Assembly: GCA_023439045.1 (NCBI GenBank)
Contig: JAEXOY010000006.1
Coordinates: 88,815 to 152,814, forward strand
Reading direction: 5' to 3'
DNA: 64,000 nt
DNA from: Bacillota bacterium
GTDB lineage: Bacteria > Bacillota > Clostridia > Acetivibrionales > DSM-1351
The first letter of the stretch is position 1. Each line of letters begins with the position of its first letter. Of this stretch, positions 26,978-35,866 are shown one piece after another. A program made the position numbers and the translations under genes. The notes under the pieces were generated by a model. The model was not told the origin of the DNA and ran no database searches. It saw only the letters and a list, made by a program, of their open reading frames with translations.

Positions 26978-29161
26978 GTGCGTACTCAAATAAAGGCATA
27001 TGCTGAAGAAGTGTTATCAAAAGTTAATACAAAGGTTAATATTAACTCAGTAAAAAAAGCTTGGGGCTTTATTAGGAAGTTTGCAATTAAAAATACCTTT
27101 CAAATATTTATTTTCCTGAGTTTAGTGTATTTTGAGATATTATATAGGATTTTTGTATTTAATAGTATAACCACCGATTTTATATACCCCTTTATTGTTT
27201 CAATACCTGCTTCTGGATTAATAATTCTAAACTGCAGTCTTATTAATAAAAGAAGGTTTAGTATAATTGCTGCCTCGGTGATACTTATTGTTACGACCAT
27301 ATTATATGGACTTCAAATAGTATATTACAGCATTTTCAGAACTTATTTTTCGTTCTATTCACTAGGTGGTACAACGGATGCTCTGCAAATGCAAGACATC
27401 GTATTTACTGCATTATATAAAAATATACCTGCAATTATATTATTGCTATTGCCGATAGTGCTACTATTAGTATTTAAAAAAAGGCTGGTATTTCAAAAAT
27501 TAACCCGATTATTTGCAATTAAATGGTTAGGAGTCGTGGCCGGCGGAAGCTTGATTTTTATTATGATGTTGAGTATTGCAGGCAATGAAACCTTGTCAGC
27601 AAAAGATGTATACTACAATGAGCCTGCATCTATAGTTATGTCCAACAAGTTAGGGCTGTTAATAACTATGAGAAAGGATGTAAATAGCTTAATTGTACCA
27701 GAAGATGAACTCTCTGATGGCTTGGACAATCTGGACCTTGGGTCAATTGATTCAAATGCTGCAAATGCAAGTAACGGCACTACAACTTCAAACGCAAATT
27801 CTGCGTCAAATAGTAATACAACCGATAATAATGCAAATAATACAACTAATAATAATACAAGTAGTTCAACTAATAATTCAAGTGATAAAACTACAAATAA
27901 TAATGACAATTCCAATTTGCCGGTCAAAACTGAGTATAATGTTATGAATATAGACTTTGACAGTCTTATTAAGCAGGAAAAGAATGCAACTATCAAAAAT
28001 ATGCATGCTTATTTCAAAGATCAAAGTCCAACCGAAAAAAATGAATATACCGGTATGTTCAAAGGTTGTAACCTTATATTGATAACAGCAGAGGGCTTTT
28101 CTCCATATGCCATAAGCAAGGAGCTGACACCGGCACTTTATGAAATGTCCACTGAGGGTTTTGTTTTCAAAAACTTTTATAACCCTGTATGGGGTGTCAG
28201 TACCTCGGATGGAGAATATGTGGCCTGTACAGGTCTGTATCCAAAAACAGGAGTTTGGAGTTTCAAACTCTCGGGGAAAAACTATATGCCTTTTGCTTTT
28301 GGTAATCAGTTCAAAAGTCTAGGCTACACAACAAATGCATATCATAATCATTCCTACACTTATTACGGGAGAGATGTATCCCATCCAAACATGGGTTATA
28401 CATATAAAGGCTTGGGTAATGGACTAGAAGTTGCAAAAACCTGGCCTGAATCTGATTTGGAAATGATGCAGGTTACTGTTCCTGAGTATATTAATAATAA
28501 ACCGTTTCACACGTATTATATGACTGTAAGCGGGCACATGAATTATACCTTTGAAGGAAATTCAATGGCAAAGAAAAACAAGCAATATGTTGAGCATTTA
28601 CAGCTATCTGATAGCGCTAAGGCATATATTGCATGCAATATGGAGCTGGAGTTTGCCATGAAGCATCTTGTGGATAGCCTAGAATCCAAAGGTATTCTAG
28701 AAAATACTGTAATAGCTATTAGCCCTGATCATTACCCTTATGGTCTTGAAAAAAAATATATTGATGAATTAGCCGGTCATGAGGTTGAGAGCAACTTTGA
28801 GTTGTACAAGAGTAGCTTTATACTCTGGAAAAAGGGTATGACCCCGGTTATAGTTGATAAAAATTGTTCTAGCGTGGATATAGCACCAACCATTTCCAAT
28901 CTTTTTGGCCTAGAGTACGATTCCAGGCTATTAATGGGAAAGGATATTTTATCTAATAATAAAGCTTTGGTTGTATTCAATAATAAAAGTTGGATTACTG
29001 ATTTGGCAATGTATAACAGTATTACTCGCAAGGTGAATACCTTTAACGGCGAGAGTTTAGATAAGGACTATGTTGCAACGGTTAATAAGCAGGTAGATTC
29101 AAAACTAAAGATATCTGCGAAGATTTTGGAAACAGATTATTTTAAGAAGGTAATAGAGTAA
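26978..29161 (+). CDS. LTA synthase family sulfatase-fold membrane protein
   Basis: A 727-residue protein starting at GTG after AGGAG. About five N-terminal membrane helices (between residues 30 and 205) lead to an Asn/Thr/Ser-rich linker (about 255-312) and an extracellular sulfatase domain: LILITAEGFSPYAI, GVSTSDGEYVACTGLYP with a candidate Thr nucleophile, VSGHMNYTFEG and SPDHYPYG. LtaS-type enzymes move glycerophosphate from phosphatidylglycerol to a cell-wall polymer. The long low-complexity linker is unusual for LtaS. A terminator separates it from the nuclease gene. Confidence 0.85.
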   Translation: MRTQIKAYAEEVLSKVNTKVNINSVKKAWGFIRKFAIKNTFQIFIFLSLVYFEILYRIFVFNSITTDFIYPFIVSIPASGLIILNCSLINKRRFSIIAASVILIVTTILYGLQIVYYSIFRTYFSFYSLGGTTDALQMQDIVFTALYKNIPAIILLLLPIVLLLVFKKRLVFQKLTRLFAIKWLGVVAGGSLIFIMMLSIAGNETLSAKDVYYNEPASIVMSNKLGLLITMRKDVNSLIVPEDELSDGLDNLDLGSIDSNAANASNGTTTSNANSASNSNTTDNNANNTTNNNTSSSTNNSSDKTTNNNDNSNLPVKTEYNVMNIDFDSLIKQEKNATIKNMHAYFKDQSPTEKNEYTGMFKGCNLILITAEGFSPYAISKELTPALYEMSTEGFVFKNFYNPVWGVSTSDGEYVACTGLYPKTGVWSFKLSGKNYMPFAFGNQFKSLGYTTNAYHNHSYTYYGRDVSHPNMGYTYKGLGNGLEVAKTWPESDLEMMQVTVPEYINNKPFHTYYMTVSGHMNYTFEGNSMAKKNKQYVEHLQLSDSAKAYIACNMELEFAMKHLVDSLESKGILENTVIAISPDHYPYGLEKKYIDELAGHEVESNFELYKSSFILWKKGMTPVIVDKNCSSVDIAPTISNLFGLEYDSRLLMGKDILSNNKALVVFNNKSWITDLAMYNSITRKVNTFNGESLDKDYVATVNKQVDSKLKISAKILETDYFKKVIE

Positions 29162-29317
29162 AACAACGTAACAAAAATACCGGCATTTGAGGTTTTTTAT
29201 TTGGTAACTTTTTGAATTGACTTTTAGCCTTATTATTTGTATAACTTATTAAGTGTTATAAATACGGCCTTTTGTATTAATTAGGCTGTTAATAAACTTA
29301 ATGAGGACATTACAAAA

Positions 29318-30202
29318 ATGAAATTAAATAAGCTTTTTAAAAGAAGTTCTATTATATTGGCTGTTTTATATATAATGCTTAGCTTTGCCGGATTTAACGA
29401 TTCTTTTGCACTTACACAAAAGATTAATGACGTAAAGAAGAAGATTGTGCTAAATATTGAACCACGTGATGATAAAGACTTAAATAACACTAGTAATTTC
29501 ACCAACGTAGATTACGGTTCAGCTGATACCGTAAAAGATAACATAAAGCCAAATAACGATATTGAGACTAGCATTGCTAATGCGCAGAAAACAGAAGAAG
29601 TATTTAAACTATTAAAATCTCAGATATATGAAGATTCATACAGAAATACTATATTAAATAAATATTATATATTTAGCTTTAATGAAGCTATTAGCATAAT
29701 ACGCTCTTTGGACGATAAAATTTCTGCTGTTTCAGAAGCGCACGCCATTCCAAAGGCAATGATTGCTGCTACTCTTTTCCGTGAAATAATGTTTATGGGG
29801 CAAGAAGACATCCTTGACGGCATGGATCTTATAGGAGGAGATACCATTGGTATATCTCAAATAGGAGTAAGCAATGCAAAGCGGAATGATTTGTATGTTC
29901 ATGGTATTAATTCTGTAATTGCATTTCAAAATGAGGACCAGATAAGAGATGAACTCAAAGATATAAATCATGCGGTTTACTTCTGTGCTATGCAGCTGAA
30001 GGCAAGAGCAATTCAGTTTACAGGCAAAAAAGATGTTGATATAAAGTCACTTGAAGACGATAAAATTAAACAAATTTTTCAAGAGTATAACCAATCACCA
30101 ATTAAATACACTATTGGTCCAATAAAAACCAAGCAAAAATATGGAGAAGAAACCTTTAGATATTACAAACTGTTTGAAAGGTATTATAATATAACAAAAT
30201 AA
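29318..30202 (+). CDS. secreted lysozyme-like (lytic transglycosylase-type) protein
   Basis: A 294-residue protein with a Sec signal (MKLNKLFKRSSIILAVLYIM, cleaved near ANA-like FALTQ). After an Asn/Asp-rich spacer the domain has AVSEAHAIPKAMIAATLFRE with a candidate catalytic Glu, then GGDTIGISQIGV, the GxSQ turn of lysozyme-fold transglycosylases. It would act on peptidoglycan outside the cell. It follows the LTA-synthase-like gene and could serve the same envelope. Enzyme type is inferred from two motifs. Confidence 0.65.
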   Translation: MKLNKLFKRSSIILAVLYIMLSFAGFNDSFALTQKINDVKKKIVLNIEPRDDKDLNNTSNFTNVDYGSADTVKDNIKPNNDIETSIANAQKTEEVFKLLKSQIYEDSYRNTILNKYYIFSFNEAISIIRSLDDKISAVSEAHAIPKAMIAATLFREIMFMGQEDILDGMDLIGGDTIGISQIGVSNAKRNDLYVHGINSVIAFQNEDQIRDELKDINHAVYFCAMQLKARAIQFTGKKDVDIKSLEDDKIKQIFQEYNQSPIKYTIGPIKTKQKYGEETFRYYKLFERYYNITK

Positions 30203-30303
30203 GCTTTATTTTTTAATTTGTTTATATTACAATATAATTTGTAGGCAAAATTGTTAGTGTAGAATGGGTATTTAAGTTAAAAACAAATTTGGAGGACGGT
30301 TAT

Positions 30304-31893
30304 ATGGCAGAGTTTTTATTAACGCTGTTACCTATAGTGGTAATAGTCATTATGCTTGTTATTTTTAAGAAACCAGCTGACACAACAGGTATTGTTGGTT
30401 GGATATGTGTTTCAGTCATTGCATTTATCTTCTTCAGAACCTCATTTGAGGTAATTATCAGGTCAACTTTTTCTGGGTTAATTAAGTCTTTTTCTGTGTC
30501 ATTAATTGTAGCTACATCGCTTTTACAGATGGCATATATGGAGAAATCAGGTGCACTTAAGCGTATAATTATTTTCATCAAAACTATTGCAAGCGATAAC
30601 AGAGCTGTGCAAATTATGTTGATAAATATAGGCTTTGGCACTCTAATGGTATCTGTTGGTGCCACACCTGTTTCGCTTCTTCCGCCTATTCTTATTGCGA
30701 TGGGCTACTCTACATATGTTGCTATTGCACTGCCGGCAATTGGTTATGATTCTCTTTGTACATACGCACTACTTGGTGCACCTATTGTGGTATTTGTTGA
30801 TTTAGCAAACAAGGTTATGCCTGGAGCAAATATTACACTTTCGGATGCAGGTTCAGTATTCTATATGTTCTTACCTTTGGTATCAACACTAATAGGCTTT
30901 TGCATGCTTTGGATAGTTGGGAAGGGCAAGGCAATTAAAGAAGGATGGCTACCTGTTATTATTACTGGATTAGTAATAGCTGTGGTCTCTTATTTTACAA
31001 ACAGGGTAGATAAGCTGGTTGTTTTGACTGGAATATTCTGCGGCTTGGCAGTAATACTTGTTATGGCGTTGCTCCTTAAGATGACGGGCAAGAAAGTTAT
31101 TGACAAGAGTAAGCTTACAAAGGAAGAACTAGATTATGAGAAGGAGTATCCTCTGTGGAAGGCACTTACACCATGGGCACTTCTTATAGTTATGGTATTG
31201 GTAGTAAACCTAGGCTTTTTTGATCAGTTCTATTACAAGATGTTGATGCCTATTAGTGGTTTATCTGCTGATGGTACAGCAATAAACACTAGATTTTTAT
31301 GGAATGCATATACTTGGATATTCATTAGCACAATCGTTTCAATGCTTATAATGAGACCAAAGTCTTCACAATTAAAGGAAACTATTAAGGTATGGTGGAA
31401 AAGAGCTCCAAGACCTGTTTTTGCAGCTGCTATTTTCTTTGCAGTTGGAGAAATAATGAATATGTCCGGATTTGACATGGTTACAAAGAAGTTTGACGAG
31501 GGTATGAATATGGTCAAGATTCTTGCTGATTACTCTTCTAGTCTATTCCAGGGGGCATATGGCGCTGTTGCAAGCGTAATAGGTCTATTCGGAGGCTTTA
31601 TTACGGGTAGTGAAGCTTCAACCATTGGTATGTTCGGGAAATACGCAATACTTACAGCCAAGCAGCTAAACTACAATCAGACAGGTATTCTGATAATAAC
31701 AGCTGCCCTTGCATTTGGTGGCGGGTTAGCTAGTGTAATTTCTCCGGCAAAGCTACAGAATGCAGCTGCTTCTATTGACAAGCTTGGTGAAGAGAATAAA
31801 GTTATCAGGGTTGCGTTTGTATTTTCAATAATACTAACTTCTGTTACTGCAATTTATGCTTTAATACTTTTAAATACGGGATTTATGCTATAA
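30304..31893 (+). CDS. lctP: L-lactate permease family transporter
   Basis: A 529-residue polytopic transporter with about 13 membrane helices. The signature region GGFITGSEASTIGMFGKYA followed by GGGLASVISPAKLQNAAASI matches the lactate/glycolate permease family (LctP). An early VGATPVSLLPPILIAMG fits the first repeat. It would exchange lactate or a related 2-hydroxyacid with protons. The start at ATG 30304 follows GGAGGAC by 6 bases. No lactate dehydrogenase lies beside it. Confidence 0.88.
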   Translation: MAEFLLTLLPIVVIVIMLVIFKKPADTTGIVGWICVSVIAFIFFRTSFEVIIRSTFSGLIKSFSVSLIVATSLLQMAYMEKSGALKRIIIFIKTIASDNRAVQIMLINIGFGTLMVSVGATPVSLLPPILIAMGYSTYVAIALPAIGYDSLCTYALLGAPIVVFVDLANKVMPGANITLSDAGSVFYMFLPLVSTLIGFCMLWIVGKGKAIKEGWLPVIITGLVIAVVSYFTNRVDKLVVLTGIFCGLAVILVMALLLKMTGKKVIDKSKLTKEELDYEKEYPLWKALTPWALLIVMVLVVNLGFFDQFYYKMLMPISGLSADGTAINTRFLWNAYTWIFISTIVSMLIMRPKSSQLKETIKVWWKRAPRPVFAAAIFFAVGEIMNMSGFDMVTKKFDEGMNMVKILADYSSSLFQGAYGAVASVIGLFGGFITGSEASTIGMFGKYAILTAKQLNYNQTGILIITAALAFGGGLASVISPAKLQNAAASIDKLGEENKVIRVAFVFSIILTSVTAIYALILLNTGFML

Positions 31894-31917
31894 ATTCTTA
31901 ATGCAACAATTAAATGC

Positions 31918-32165
31918 ATTATGGATTAATGTAATAGCACTACTAAATATAGGAAATTTGCTGCAATTACCCACTTTATTCATTATGGGATAATGTCATA
32001 GCACTACTAAATAAGGAATAATGCAACAATTACCAACATAATGCATTATGGGTTAATGTTATAGACTACTAAATATAGGAAATACGCTACAACTACCAAT
32101 TAATACATTTTAGTATAATTTTATAAACACTATGAAAAATTGTATTTATACTATTGAATACATGA
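31918..32165. repeat. 63-bp tandem repeat in the spacer before paaK
   Basis: Units start at 31918, 31982 and 32045 (64, 63 and 62 bases), each beginning ATTATGG and holding GACTACTAAATA(T)AGGAA and GC(T/A)(G/A)CAA. A fourth degenerate unit begins near 32107. Together they fill most of the 312 bases between lctP and paaK. No promoter is obvious within them. Confidence 0.8.
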
Positions 32166-32205
32166 TTTATGCTACAAATATTTATCGATTATAGGGGGAA
32201 TAAAA

Positions 32206-33504
32206 ATGATTTGGAATACTCAGGTTGAATGCATGTCAAGAAAGGATATGCAAGCACTTCAGTTAGAAAGGCTAAAATTTGCTGTTGCGAGAGCTTATGA
32301 TAAAGTTCCTATGTATAAGAGGAAGTTTGATGAGATTGGCTTAAAGCCTGAGCACATCCAAACGTTAAAGGATATAGAGAAAATCCCATTTACCACAAAG
32401 AATGATTTGCGAGATAATTATCCATATGGGCTTTTTGCAGTTCCACTCAACGAAATTGTAAGGCTTCATGCATCCTCTGGAACAACCGGTAAGCCTATTG
32501 TTGTAGGCTATACCAAGAATGATATGGAGATATGGACAGAAAATATTGCAAGGCTTGCTATGGCTGCTGGAGCCAGAGAGCAAGACGTTGCTCAGATTGT
32601 ATTTGGTTATGGTATGTTTACTGGTGGCTTTGGTCTGCATTATGGATTAGAGAGACTTGGAGCAACAGTTGTTCCTGCTTCTAGTGGAAACTCAGAAAGG
32701 CAACTCATGATGATGCAGGATTTTGGTACAACTATTATTGTGGGAACCCCTTCATATGCTCTGTACTTAGCAGAAACTGCAGAGGAATTGGACGTCGACA
32801 TGAGCAAGCTAAAATTGAGACTTGGTCTGTTTGGCGGGGAAGGACATACACCTGAAATGAGAGCTGAGATAGAGAAACGCTGGGGCATATTGGCTACTGA
32901 AAACTATGGACTTAGCGAAATACAAGGCCCTGGTGTATCAGGCGAGTGCTACTGCCAGTGCGGAATGCATATAAATGAAGACCATTTCTATCCTGAGATT
33001 ATTGATCCTGACACAGGTGAAGCTCTTCCTTATGGAGAGAAGGGTGAGATTGTGTTTACTACCCTTACAAAGGAAGGTATTCCAATGCTTCGTTACAGAA
33101 CAAAGGATATTACCATACTGAATCCTGAAACCTGTAAATGTGGGAGAAATTCCATCAGAATGAACAAGGTACTCGGTAGAACGGACGACATGCTTATTAT
33201 AAGAGGTGTCAACGTATTCCCATCTCAGATTGAGAGCGTACTGGTAGGCATGGAGGGAATAGGCCCTCATTATCAGATATATGTTTCCAAAAAGGGATAT
33301 ATGGACGATATTGAAGTCAGAGTAGAGCTAATTGATGGAAGATTACTTGAGAGCTTTAGCGAGCTTGAGAAGCTTGAAAAGAGCATACGTCACAAGCTAA
33401 AGATAGTGCTCCAGATAGATGCTAAGGTTCGTCTTGTGGAGCCTAAATCTATAGAGCGCTCAGTTGGTAAAGCCAAAAGAGTTATTGATTTGAGAAACCA
33501 ATAA
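32206..33504 (+). CDS. paaK: phenylacetate-CoA ligase family protein
   Basis: A 432-residue adenylate-forming ligase. ATP loop HASSGTTGKPIVVGYT (about residues 89-104), GLFGGEGHTPEMR, NYGLSEIQGPGVSGEC, and GRTDDMLIIRGVNVFPSQIE are all PaaK landmarks. It activates phenylacetate or another aryl acid to its CoA ester with ATP. In anaerobic amino-acid fermenters this gene often lies near 2-oxoacid ferredoxin oxidoreductases; here the vor operon is 12 kb away. A terminator follows. Confidence 0.92.
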   Translation: MIWNTQVECMSRKDMQALQLERLKFAVARAYDKVPMYKRKFDEIGLKPEHIQTLKDIEKIPFTTKNDLRDNYPYGLFAVPLNEIVRLHASSGTTGKPIVVGYTKNDMEIWTENIARLAMAAGAREQDVAQIVFGYGMFTGGFGLHYGLERLGATVVPASSGNSERQLMMMQDFGTTIIVGTPSYALYLAETAEELDVDMSKLKLRLGLFGGEGHTPEMRAEIEKRWGILATENYGLSEIQGPGVSGECYCQCGMHINEDHFYPEIIDPDTGEALPYGEKGEIVFTTLTKEGIPMLRYRTKDITILNPETCKCGRNSIRMNKVLGRTDDMLIIRGVNVFPSQIESVLVGMEGIGPHYQIYVSKKGYMDDIEVRVELIDGRLLESFSELEKLEKSIRHKLKIVLQIDAKVRLVEPKSIERSVGKAKRVIDLRNQ

Positions 33505-33542
33505 TTATTATACACAATACACAAAAAAGCTGAAGCAATTTC

Positions 33543-33582
33543 ATTAACGCAGTTTCAAATTGGCTGTGTTAATTTTTTTTTA
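33543..33582 (+). terminator. intrinsic terminator after paaK
   Basis: ATTAACGCAG (33543-33552) pairs with CTGTGTTAAT (33564-33573), with one G-T pair, around an 11-base loop and is followed by nine T residues. Confidence 0.88.
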
Positions 33583-33642
33583 TTACGTTTATAATAAGAT
33601 TATGTCATTAATAGATTTGGTAATGATTGGAGAGAAAATGTT

Positions 33643-34455
33643 ATGAACAAAATAGGTTTTATTGGAACTGGAGTTATGGGTACTGCCATTATAAAAGGCA
33701 TTATTGGTTCTACTATTAAAGAAGCTTCAAACGTATTTGTTTTTGATGTAGATAAAAATAAGCGTAAGACTTTATCTCAAGAGTTAGGCGTGGTGGAAGT
33801 ACAAAGCGCTACACAACTTGTCCAGAACTGTGACATGATTATATTAGCTGTAAAGCCCAATAATGTTAAAACCGTTTTGGAGGAGATTAAAGATACGTTT
33901 ACCAAAGACAAGCTCTTTCTTAGTATAGCAGCTGGTATCTCTCTTAAAACATACAAAAGCATTCTCGGTGAGGATAAAAAGGTAATACGAGCTATGCCAA
34001 ATACTCCGGCACTTATCGGAGAGGGTATGACGCTTATCAGTTTTGACAGCTGTGTTTTGCAGGAGGATAGTGAGCAAGCAATTAAGCTGCTTGGTTCATT
34101 AGGAAAGGTTGAAGTCCTCGAAGAAAAATTGATGAGTGAGGTTGTTGCTTTGACGGGCTCTAGTCCTGCATATATTTTTATGATGATAGAAGCAATGGCT
34201 GACGCAGCAGTATTATCAGGTATCCCAAGGCAGACAGCATACAGGCTTGCATCACAAGCAGTGGCTGGCAGTGCAAAGATGGTAGCTGAAACTGGAAAAC
34301 ACCCAGGAGAATTGAAAGACCAGGTTTGCTCACCTGCTGGTACAACTATTGAAGCAGTTGCTACACTTGAGAAAACAGGCTTCAGAAATTCAATTATCGA
34401 AGCAATGAATGATTGTACAAAGAAAGCAAGGGAATTAGGAAAAATATATGGCTAA
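33643..34455 (+). CDS. proC: pyrroline-5-carboxylate reductase
   Basis: A 270-residue enzyme that reduces P5C to proline with NAD(P)H. The Rossmann N-terminus is IGFIGTGVMGTAIIKGI; AMPNTPALIGEGMT and ALTGSSPAYIFMMIEAM follow; the tail LKDQVCSPAGTTIEAV is the substrate-side signature. Its stop overlaps the start of rnhA by 8 bases, so translation is coupled. Confidence 0.95.
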   Translation: MNKIGFIGTGVMGTAIIKGIIGSTIKEASNVFVFDVDKNKRKTLSQELGVVEVQSATQLVQNCDMIILAVKPNNVKTVLEEIKDTFTKDKLFLSIAAGISLKTYKSILGEDKKVIRAMPNTPALIGEGMTLISFDSCVLQEDSEQAIKLLGSLGKVEVLEEKLMSEVVALTGSSPAYIFMMIEAMADAAVLSGIPRQTAYRLASQAVAGSAKMVAETGKHPGELKDQVCSPAGTTIEAVATLEKTGFRNSIIEAMNDCTKKARELGKIYG

Positions 34456-34906
34456 CATTAAAAAGCAAGTTGAGATTTATACGGACGGTGCGTGTTCAGG
34501 TAATCCTGGCGCAGGAGGCTGGGGTGCTGTGCTTATGTATGGAGATCATAAACTTGAGATGTCGGGCTTTGAAGAGAATACCACTAACAATAAGATGGAA
34601 CTTACTGCTGCGGTTAAGGCACTTGAAAAGTTGAAGGAGCCATGCAGGGTAAATTTGTACAGCGATAGTGCTTATCTAGTAAATGCTTTTATCCAAGGCT
34701 GGCTAGACAAGTGGGTTAAGGCGGGTTGGAAAAGAAATAAAAATGAAGAAGTAAGGAATGTTGAACTATGGCAGCAACTTCTTAAATTGTCTCAGTACCA
34801 TGAAATTAAATGGATTAAGGTTAAGGGACACGCTGACAATGAATATAACAACAGGTGTGATAAGCTTGCCACTGATGAAATAAAGAAAAATATAGGTACG
34901 AAATAA
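34448..34906 (+). CDS. rnhA: ribonuclease HI
   Basis: A 152-residue RNase H. The four metal-binding acids are seen: YTDGACSGNPGAGGWG (Asp), MELTAAVKALE (Glu), LYSDSAYLVNAFI (Asp) and VKGHADNEYNNRCD (His-Asp). It removes RNA from RNA-DNA hybrids. Start ATG 34448 overlaps the end of proC (ATGGCTAA). Confidence 0.95.
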   Translation: MANIKKQVEIYTDGACSGNPGAGGWGAVLMYGDHKLEMSGFEENTTNNKMELTAAVKALEKLKEPCRVNLYSDSAYLVNAFIQGWLDKWVKAGWKRNKNEEVRNVELWQQLLKLSQYHEIKWIKVKGHADNEYNNRCDKLATDEIKKNIGTK

Positions 34907-34958
34907 ATTAGTGAAGGCAAGAAATTTTTAATATTTTATTGCTATCATACAGCGGTAC

Positions 34959-35087
34959 TTATTTGTTATATGTGTTCAGCAACTCCTTGAGTGTTTTAAA
35001 TTGTAGTCCGAGAAGCTTTATTTGATTGACAACCTCTTTTGGTTTACCTGTTATTATTATTTTATCCTTTTTTATTATTTGTTTCAT
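34959..35087 (-). CDS. mciZ: candidate MciZ, sporulation inhibitor of FtsZ (42 residues)
   Basis: A 42-codon - strand frame with GAAAGGA 6 bases before its ATG. The product starts MKQIIKKDKIIITGKPKEV and ends FKTLKELLNTYNK. Like Bacillus MciZ it has a short beta-hairpin segment with Gly-Lys, then an amphipathic helix with Gly-x-x-Phe. The neighbours nudF, spoIIM and xerD recall the Bacillus mciZ region. MciZ caps FtsZ filaments in the mother cell. Short length makes the family call tentative; codon and ribosome site features support a real gene. Confidence 0.6.
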   Translation of the reverse strand: MKQIIKKDKIIITGKPKEVVNQIKLLGLQFKTLKELLNTYNK

Positions 35088-35218
35088 GTAAAATCCTTTC
35101 TATAACCGTTGTTAAGTCATATAACTAAGGAAAAATTTGGGCATATTATAGTTTACTCAGCTTTTGGACGTTTTATAACGAAAAATGTTTTTATTATCAT
35201 TTGAGAGGGGATAGATAG

Positions 35219-35767
35219 ATGGAGTATACCGAAAAGACGCTTGAAACAAAAGAGATATATAAAGGGAATATAATTACTGTACAAAGTCAGATTGTTAGCT
35301 TGCCTGACGGAAGAGAAGCATCTAGAGATATTGTGCTTCACCCCGGTGCTTCGGTTGTGGTACCTATAAATGAAAATGGAGAGCTTTACATGGTTCGACA
35401 ATTTAGAAAGCCACTTGACATTACAACGCTAGAACTTCCTGCAGGAAAACTAGATTATGTGGGAGAAGATCCAAAGGAATGTGCGCAGAGAGAGCTTATA
35501 GAGGAAACTGGCCTTAGAGCAAAAAGTATTAAGCACTTAATCAGTATGCACACTACGCCTGGCTTTAGTAATGAAGTTATTCATATGTACTGTGCTACAG
35601 GTCTTGAGCAGGGAGAATCAGATGCAGATGATGATGAATTTCTATCAGTAGAGAGATTTCATGTTTCAAAGCTGGTTGAAATGGTATTGAACCACGAGAT
35701 TACAGATGCAAAGACAATAATAGGAGTTCTTTTAGCAGATAAATTATACCGAGAGGGAGGCTTATAA
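35219..35767 (+). CDS. nudF: ADP-ribose pyrophosphatase (Nudix hydrolase)
   Basis: A 182-residue Nudix enzyme. PAGKLDYVGEDPKECAQREL and IEETGL form the Nudix box (one residue longer than the usual GX5E spacing), preceded by VRQFRKPL and followed by TTPGFSNEVIHMY, both typical of the NudF/ADP-ribose branch. It cleaves ADP-ribose to AMP and ribose-5-phosphate. AGAGGGG precedes the start. Divergent from the candidate mciZ. Confidence 0.93.
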   Translation: MEYTEKTLETKEIYKGNIITVQSQIVSLPDGREASRDIVLHPGASVVVPINENGELYMVRQFRKPLDITTLELPAGKLDYVGEDPKECAQRELIEETGLRAKSIKHLISMHTTPGFSNEVIHMYCATGLEQGESDADDDEFLSVERFHVSKLVEMVLNHEITDAKTIIGVLLADKLYREGGL

Positions 35768-35794
35768 TCAAATAATAATTAATAATACTTAGTG

Positions 35795-35823
35795 TAATAT
35801 TTTATGTTTATTCAGCATAGTAT
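35795..35823 (+). promoter_or_regulatory. sigma-E-like promoter of spoIIM
   Basis: TAATATT at 35795-35801 fits the sigma-E -35 consensus (KMATATT) fully; 14 bases later CATAGTAT (35816-35823) fits the -10 CATACAMT in 6 of 8 positions. The distance to the spoIIM start allows a 35-base leader. spoIIM is sigma-E dependent in Bacillus, so the match is meaningful but predicted only. Confidence 0.55.
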
Positions 35824-35853
35824 CATAGTAAACCAGTGAAAAAACTATGCTGA
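35812..35853. repeat. 10-bp inverted repeat overlapping the spoIIM promoter
   Basis: TCAGCATAGT (35812-35821) is the exact inverse of ACTATGCTGA (35844-35853), separated by 22 bases. The left arm covers the -10. It could be an operator or a leader hairpin; no T run follows, so it is not a terminator. Confidence 0.6.
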
Positions 35854-35866
35854 GGTACATATTGAT

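Noticed and set aside
27693..27947. Gln/Ile-rich frame overlapping the linker of the LTA-synthase-like gene
   Set aside because: It is the shifted reading of the low-complexity AAT/ACA stretch; no ribosome site.
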